DNA of 38,088 nucleotides from Pelargonium cotyledonis. Lineage: Eukaryota; Streptophyta; Magnoliopsida; Geraniales; Geraniaceae. Every line of letters starts with the position of its first letter. Position 1 is the first letter of the stretch. Positions 32,901 to 38,088 of this stretch are shown in pieces. The DNA lies in the NCBI GenBank assembly GCA_036897625.1, contig JAYMTA010000136.1, forward strand, positions 1-38,088, given 5' to 3'. Below the pieces are notes generated by a model. That model saw only the letters and a program-made list of their open reading frames with translations, did no database searches and was not told the DNA's origin. Both the position numbers and the translations under genes were made by a program.

Positions 32901-35900
32901 TCATAGATATCATTTGCTCTAGTCTGTAAGCAAGACATTCTATTTATAGTAAGAAAAGTTGAGTAATTCATCTAAAGCTACAAATGGAATGTATGCTTGG
33001 AGAAGATATCTGTAAAATGGATATGAGAAAGGATATAAAGAATATAATAAGCATTAACAGCCAACCCAATCAGAGTCTCCATCCATCTCTTTCCAATATA
33101 TATTCATTTGGACTGGTGTAATGGGAACTATGCCTGAAAATATTGAACGCACAAAAATAAATGTCATGATATTGTATAATTGAAGCAGAACTTCTTAGAA
33201 AGCATCATAATGGATTGGATTGTATAATTATTCACTCCTTTATACCAGTAAGCAAGATGTAAGAACATTCAAAGCCATTTGTTATTTCAGGTAAGGAAAA
33301 ATATTATCGTTCTGAACAACAACTAACAAAGTAAGCCTGAAAAATGACAACCAAGTTTTCACAAACTAAGTTGCATTGGTAACATGAATCCTCTAACAAA
33401 ACTATTCTGGATCCACTAATCGTATTCTCCATTTTCACTCCATCCTATTGAGCACTATGTCATCTGTTAAGTTTTGGATTACCACAGATTTTCTTAAAAT
33501 TTCTTTTCATCTTATTCACATGAGGCATAAACTAGAATACAAATATTGATTAGTTAGCTCAGTCAGGGAACTGAGCTAAAATCATATTAAAGTGGCAAAT
33601 TCATATGTAAGAGGTAAAGTATGTCTAGCCAGTCAACAGAATCTACTTTTGGTAAAGTCCTATGAATCAACTCCATTGTATGCAAGAGTCATTTGAGGCA
33701 TCAGCTATTGAGGAGCCATTCTTCTTCCCCTTTAACATTTTGATATATCATTCTCCAAAGATGAATTCTTCAACTTAAAATATACGGATAGTTTTTGGAC
33801 CTGATGCATGAAATTTGTTTTTGAGCAAGACTACATGATTTTGGGTTAAAGGGAACTGTAGGCTAATCTTCCGACCAAACAGCTTAAGAGTTTTCAAGAT
33901 GAACATTCAAGTACCTACTATCTAGATCAACCATCAAGAACTCTCATCCAAGAGGAATCAAAAAGAAAAAAATGATAGTTTAATAACATGTACTTATGCA
34001 GCTACTTGTAAACTGCTTTTCTTCAAGAACCCACTACAAGAGCATAGATCATAAAAGAAAAGAAAAAAACGGACAGATGTATAAACTCACCTTCGCATGG
34101 ACCTTCTTCTATTAGCAACCCACTGCTTTTCTGAGTGACCCACACTTGCAATGGAATACGAGCTTCCTGTGGGCGTAAAAATTCAAAGATTTTACAGAAG
34201 AACGTAAATAACGAAGCAAATAATTGGAGACATAACAAACACATATGAAGACACTAGAGATCATGTGATGTGTGCAAAAGTATGGAAACAAATGAAAATA
34301 AAATCTATAATGTAAGCAGTATAAAACCAAGCAGTGAGCACATATGTGTTGGTTTGTGTGTTTTCTCACCCCCAAACAAATCACCCAACCCATCAAGTCT
34401 TTTTAAGATGATATTAAATTAGTGTCTTGACTCTTGACTCTCTTTTGATAAATCATACCCAAGTACTTACAAAATACCAACGACATCAATAACTTTGTCA
34501 AAGTCCAAAAACAAACAACTCCACTAAACATACTTTAAATTGAATATTTAAAGTAATACCCAACTACTTACAGAATAACTTCACAAACTTTACTCTAACT
34601 AGCTGTCAACAAAACAAAACAGAAGAGAGAGAGAGAGAGAATGAGAGAGAGAGAAGAGCAACAAAACCTAATATTAATACTAACTATAAAAATGCCTCAT
34701 TGAATGTAACACTGGATAGAATTAGAAGAAAGCAATAGTAACTCCAAAAACTAAACTGATAATAACTGAAATCAAATCTTTCAAACCACGCTAATTTTGA
34801 ATGAGAAAGTTAAGTTATGTGAGCAAACCAGTTCAGTACGATCTTGTATTGACTCACTACGAGAATGACCATTTTCAAGTCTCAGCCATCTTCCAGATAA
34901 TGTAACTTTAACATAGTACAAATATCGAATGGTAGCACCCCTGTATGATGGTGGTATCACACTTGGTAGCAAAGTTTGAACAGCATCTGCAAATAACATT
35001 AAAAAAAACATCGAACATGTTCCATCAGGAAAAGGATGTCATGAATTATTTTTTAAAGACGTCATTTTCCCCAGAGAAATTAAGGATCTTCTGGCTGAAA
35101 TAATATTTTTATTGATTAAATCCTTGATGTTCTAAGGAAAGGAACACACGACAATTTGGGGAAGTTATTTCACTAAAGCATATGAACCCTAACTAACCAA
35201 TCCCATAATACGCTTAACTGAACATACAATAATCTTGTAATGTATATCAGAGAGAATAAATGCATTGCATGGAAACACAACCATAGTAATGAGGACATGA
35301 GCTTACATGTTTTAGTGGCACCAGAAGATACTATCTGACTTGAAATTATTGATGGTGTTGAGCAGTCCATGAAAACATGTTCACCTGAAAGTTTAATGCA
35401 CACACAATAAACAGCTAATAAAAAAGCAATGCAGATAAACCTTTATTTTCTCCTTTTTCTTTCCTTGATCTGATTTGTGATTATTTCCAAATTGAATCCC
35501 AAAATAAAGCTCAATAGCCAGTATTATTTGGCATATATAGAAAAGGAGGAGGGTCTCAAGTTGGAGGGAGTTAAAGAGGAGCACTAATCATAAGTTACAA
35601 CAGATTACCAAGTTTATGAATGCAAACAAAATGATCATGAAATCTGATGACATAGACCCCTACAGTTATCTATCTGCACTGTTCTTGAGTGACAACATGA
35701 CAAGGGGAAGCAGGGTACAAGCATCAAAGGCAGTTCAAGCTAACTACCCTTGTAAGAGAATACCCTGAGCTCTTCCTTTGAATTTACTCAAAATCCAAAT
35801 GCCTAATCAGAATATGTTCCATGTTTTCCATTCAAGATTTTAAACCAATCTTCAAGGGCTAAATTATTGCATTATTAGGTTTTAATACCAATATATAAAG

Positions 35901-36467
35901 TTTCCAACTCAGACAAGATATCACATATCAACAATGATTTAATGCATAGTATAAATATTTCATTTCCATGTTGTCAACATATTCCTCTCAACATTAGTGC
36001 ATGTGATACAGAATTCTTTTCAGATACTAATTTTTTTTAGGACTGATACAGAATATGGGAAGAAAACTTTTACACATAGATGGTAATAAATATGATGCAC
36101 TAGATATTTGTCTTCACTCGAGTTAAGATTGTAAAAGTAATAATAAATACAAGTAATACAAACCTCTTCTTTGTTTTGATCCCTTTAAAGGCCTCTGAGT
36201 GGCAAACCATTGAGTATCCAACTTCTCAATCCCTTTAACTTCAAAACTAAGCTTTTCAACCAATAGTGAACAAGGAGTCCCGTCAATGGTATTGCTATTT
36301 GGGTTGCTAATCTCGATGGTGATGACTATGGAGTCGCCCGGCCTATACAAATCTTTATCTGTATGTAATTTTAAAGTTGGAACAAGCTCCCTCTTGGGAA
36401 CTTCTATTGAATTGTCAACCTTGCTCAGACCCTTACTTCCGAAAGATAAAAATCTTGCTGACAACAT
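29945..36467 (-). CDS. RGP1: RGP1 homologue, RAB6A-GEF complex partner protein 2 (534 aa)
   Basis: Twelve coding exons, 5' to 3': 36164-36467, 35307-35384, 34829-34986, 34091-34166, 33066-33133, 32701-32923, 32309-32455, 32070-32176, 31919-31972, 31731-31814, 31078-31241, 29945-30086. They sum to 1,605 nt with TGA at 29945-29947. Matches to the animal and fungal Rgp1 family as I know it include SYRGATIRYLYYVKVTL, then TSFIFSIPMDG, WALRFEFVTTPKN and DWVLPITVHAPPP near the C-terminus. The N-terminal YRPGDSIVITIEISNPN is an arrestin-type beta strand pair. Yeast Rgp1 pairs with Ric1 as the exchange factor for Ypt6 (RAB6) at the Golgi in retrograde traffic; the same role here is inferred. Exons 33066-33133 and 32701-32923 were too short or offset to stand alone and rest on phase. 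The donor at 33066 (TGG|GTTGGC) is weak. Confidence 0.9.
30523..30855. mobile_element. Degraded Stowaway-like MITE in the last RGP1 intron
   Basis: The left end TACTCCCTTCGTCCC (TA at 30521-30522) is a good Stowaway terminus. The right end is eroded (ACTCATTTTAG, AAGGAATTGAGGGAG). The interior holds two tandem copies of about 78 bp, each with AAAATGAGTGTYCACT, GTATGAAATGCC and ATCTAAAATAAGTT-like words. It lies inside intron 30087-31077. No coding capacity. Confidence 0.75.
34625..34654. repeat. Interrupted (GA)n microsatellite in RGP1 intron
   Basis: Two GA runs (34625-34640 and 34644-34654) split by an AT step, in the intron 34167-34828. The remaining introns of this gene longer than 300 bp (33134-34090, 34987-35306, 35385-36163, 31242-31730) show no feature I can support. 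Confidence 0.85.
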
Positions 36468-36486
36468 TGCCTTACAACTGATTTTC

Positions 36487-36528
36487 CTACTTCAACTGAT
36501 TAAACTTTATGAAGCAAATTTTGAACAT
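36487..36528 (-). other. Possible upstream ORF (13 codons) in RGP1 leader
   Basis: If the leader intron ends at the good acceptor CAG at 36538-36540, the leader contains ATG at 36528 and a stop TAG at 36487-36489, 19 nt before the RGP1 ATG at 36467. The short peptide is MFKICFIKFNQLK. It would matter only if that acceptor is used; acceptors further on (ATCAG near 36498 and 36478) would remove its ATG. Presence of the ORF is seen; use is inferred. Confidence 0.4.
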
Positions 36529-36530
36529 GA

Positions 36531-37610
36531 GATTAACCTGCCACAAAAGTAAAGCAAACACATAATCATATGTAAGTTCTTGGATATATATATTACGATT
36601 CAAATAATAATAAATAAAATGTTCACAAATGCTCATAAAAATTGATTAAATGTACACAAACATACCAGGGCATAGGGCCCAAAATGAGCATGATTAAACT
36701 ATAAATGGAGGAAAATGCTTATAAAGCAAATAGGTAAGAAAAACATGAAATTAACATGCTAAATATAAAAGGGAAACACATAAGTTACTAAGGTATAGAC
36801 TATAGATGGTACAATAACCGAAAATACATGTTAACAACAATAATTCTACTCTGTTTGGTAGCTGATGAAACATGAGAAAATCTACAGCAACACACAGGAC
36901 CCCAAATGGGCATGATTCAACTATAAAACTAAACTGAGCTGGGGAAAATGGTTATAAAGAAAATAGTAAAGAACAACATGATATTAACCTGACATAAAAA
37001 CAGAGCGAAACAAAGCAAACGCATTATCATACTGAGGTATCGAGCATAGATGATATAGTAACTGAACATTCAGGTCAATAGCAACAATTACAGTCTACAG
37101 TCTGTTTGGTTGCTGAGAAGATGTACTACTACACGCAGGACCCGAAATGAGCATGATACAACATTAAAACTAAATTGAACTGGAGAAAACACTTATATCA
37201 ATTAGCTTAGACCTATAGAACAATAACTGAAAATAAAGTGCCACTAACAACGTTAATACTTAGTTTGATAGCTGAGAAAACAAGAGATATACATTAAAAA
37301 CACATGAAGAACCAAATTGATCTAGGGAAAATGCTAATTTCAAGTAGATTACGATTCGGATCACAGTAGAAACCCAAATTATACCCTGCTTGGTAGCTGA
37401 GAAAGTGCACGCCAACATACAGGACCATAAATGAGCATGATGCAACTATACAACTAAATTGAACTGGAGAAAACACTTACTTCAAGCAGAATAGGGTTAT
37501 AGAATAACAACTTAAAACAAAATGCTAGTAGCAACACTAGTGCTATGTTTGGCAGCCGAGAAAACGAGGGAAACACCCACGAAAACACCAATTGAGCTAG
37601 GGAAAACGTT
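36531..37610. repeat. Degenerate tandem array (period about 225-280 bp) in RGP1 5'-UTR intron
   Basis: Four anchors AAATGAGCATGAT (one with G for A) lie at 36682, 36904, 37145 and 37429. Five copies of a CTGTTTGGTAGCTGAGAAAA-like word lie at 36851, 37102, 37261, 37386 and 37543. Copies of ATTAACCTGNCANAAAA lie at 36532, 36758 and 36982. Order is kept from unit to unit with many indels. The array fills most of the intron 36538-37767 and runs into its 3' end. Confidence 0.85.
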
Positions 37611-37767
37611 AATTTCAAATGGATTCTTGTTCTGGACCATTGCGAAACCACAAATTCTAGATCTAGTCCGTTGAAGCCAATGCAAAGGCTCGGACGCCAG
37701 ATCGCCAACGGATTGGGAACTCGGAGAAGAGAAAATGGAGATGCGAAACCATTTCGCCGAAACGTAC

Positions 37768-37930
37768 CTGGTGATGGTGAGATTCGTAGATCGCGGAAAA
37801 CTCTGATTCCAGAGAATTCAGAGATGCGAAAGAGATTGGCGGAGAAAAAATGGTTGGTTTGGTTCTCTGATTCTCTATCGGACTCAGTTATTCACCAACT
37901 TCAAGTTGAACCTGAGTTTGCTCGTTGAAA
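37768..37930 (-). other. Probable 5'-UTR exon and transcription start region of RGP1
   Basis: On the minus strand a strong donor CAG|GTACGT at 37768 ends a stretch without ATG that runs down from about 37930. This fits a non-coding first exon, joined over about 1.2 kb to the exon with the RGP1 start codon. The transcription start is not defined and I see no TATA box. The plus-strand reading frame over this exon is a chance shadow. Confidence 0.65.
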
Positions 37931-37955
37931 CGAGACTTGGGTGTTTTAACAGACA

Positions 37956-37988
<33 letters not shown>

Positions 37989-38088
37989 TTGCACGGGATA
38001 ACATAAATATTTATAATAAATTTATTAAATTGAATAATTGACAAAAAAAATACAAATTCAAAAATGATGATTTAATACTCGCAATAAT
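37931..38088. repeat. (AAT)n microsatellite and AT-rich flank upstream of RGP1
   Basis: About eleven AAT units at 37956-37989, followed by AT-rich sequence to the window end. It lies just upstream of the presumed RGP1 first exon, so length variation could fall in the promoter. No gene is seen. Confidence 0.85.

Noticed and set aside
37671-37928. Plus-strand 85-aa reading frame starting MKPMQRLG
   Set aside because: It overlaps the presumed RGP1 5'-UTR exon on the opposite strand and has no family resemblance.

Overview
This is nuclear DNA from a flowering plant, most likely a eudicot. It is AT-rich, its genes are split by short GT-AG introns, and it carries Stowaway- and hAT-like MITEs and many microsatellites. 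It holds three protein-coding genes, all on the minus strand, so transcription runs from high to low coordinates. I rebuilt each coding sequence exon by exon. Every intron fits GT-AG, the phases agree, and the three reading frames close at 4,768, 663 and 534 residues. No cDNA was available, so the models are inference from sequence, though internally consistent.

Right part (29945-37930): an RGP1 homologue (RAB6A-GEF complex partner 2, an arrestin-fold Golgi traffic factor). It has 12 coding exons and an upstream 5'-UTR exon. The 5'-UTR intron is filled by a degenerate tandem array that also duplicates the likely splice acceptor.

Middle (23065-27400): a plant nucleolin in 16 exons. It has an N-terminal array of acidic/basic modules, two RRMs and a C-terminal glycine/arginine-rich tail. 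Its promoter carries a TATA box, telo-boxes and Site II elements, as in ribosome-biogenesis genes. A Stowaway MITE sits directly upstream of the Site II cluster.

Left part (710-21749): a giant sacsin-like gene in 13 exons. It encodes three superrepeats of about 1,400 residues, each opening with an Hsp90-type (GHKL) ATPase fold, followed by a helical segment and a C-terminal C3HC4 RING. The third ATPase copy has lost its key N-box residues.

The 27.4-29.9 kb intergenic region holds no gene I can support, but it contains a cluster of shuffled short repeats with a perfect 42-bp inverted repeat. I see no tRNA, rRNA or CRISPR, no autonomous transposon, and no evidence that the three genes form a pathway; they are ordinary conserved housekeeping neighbours. 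The items most worth a second look are the pseudo-ATPase and RING combination in the sacsin-like protein, the exon-module growth in nucleolin, the intronic array in RGP1 and the perfect foldback.
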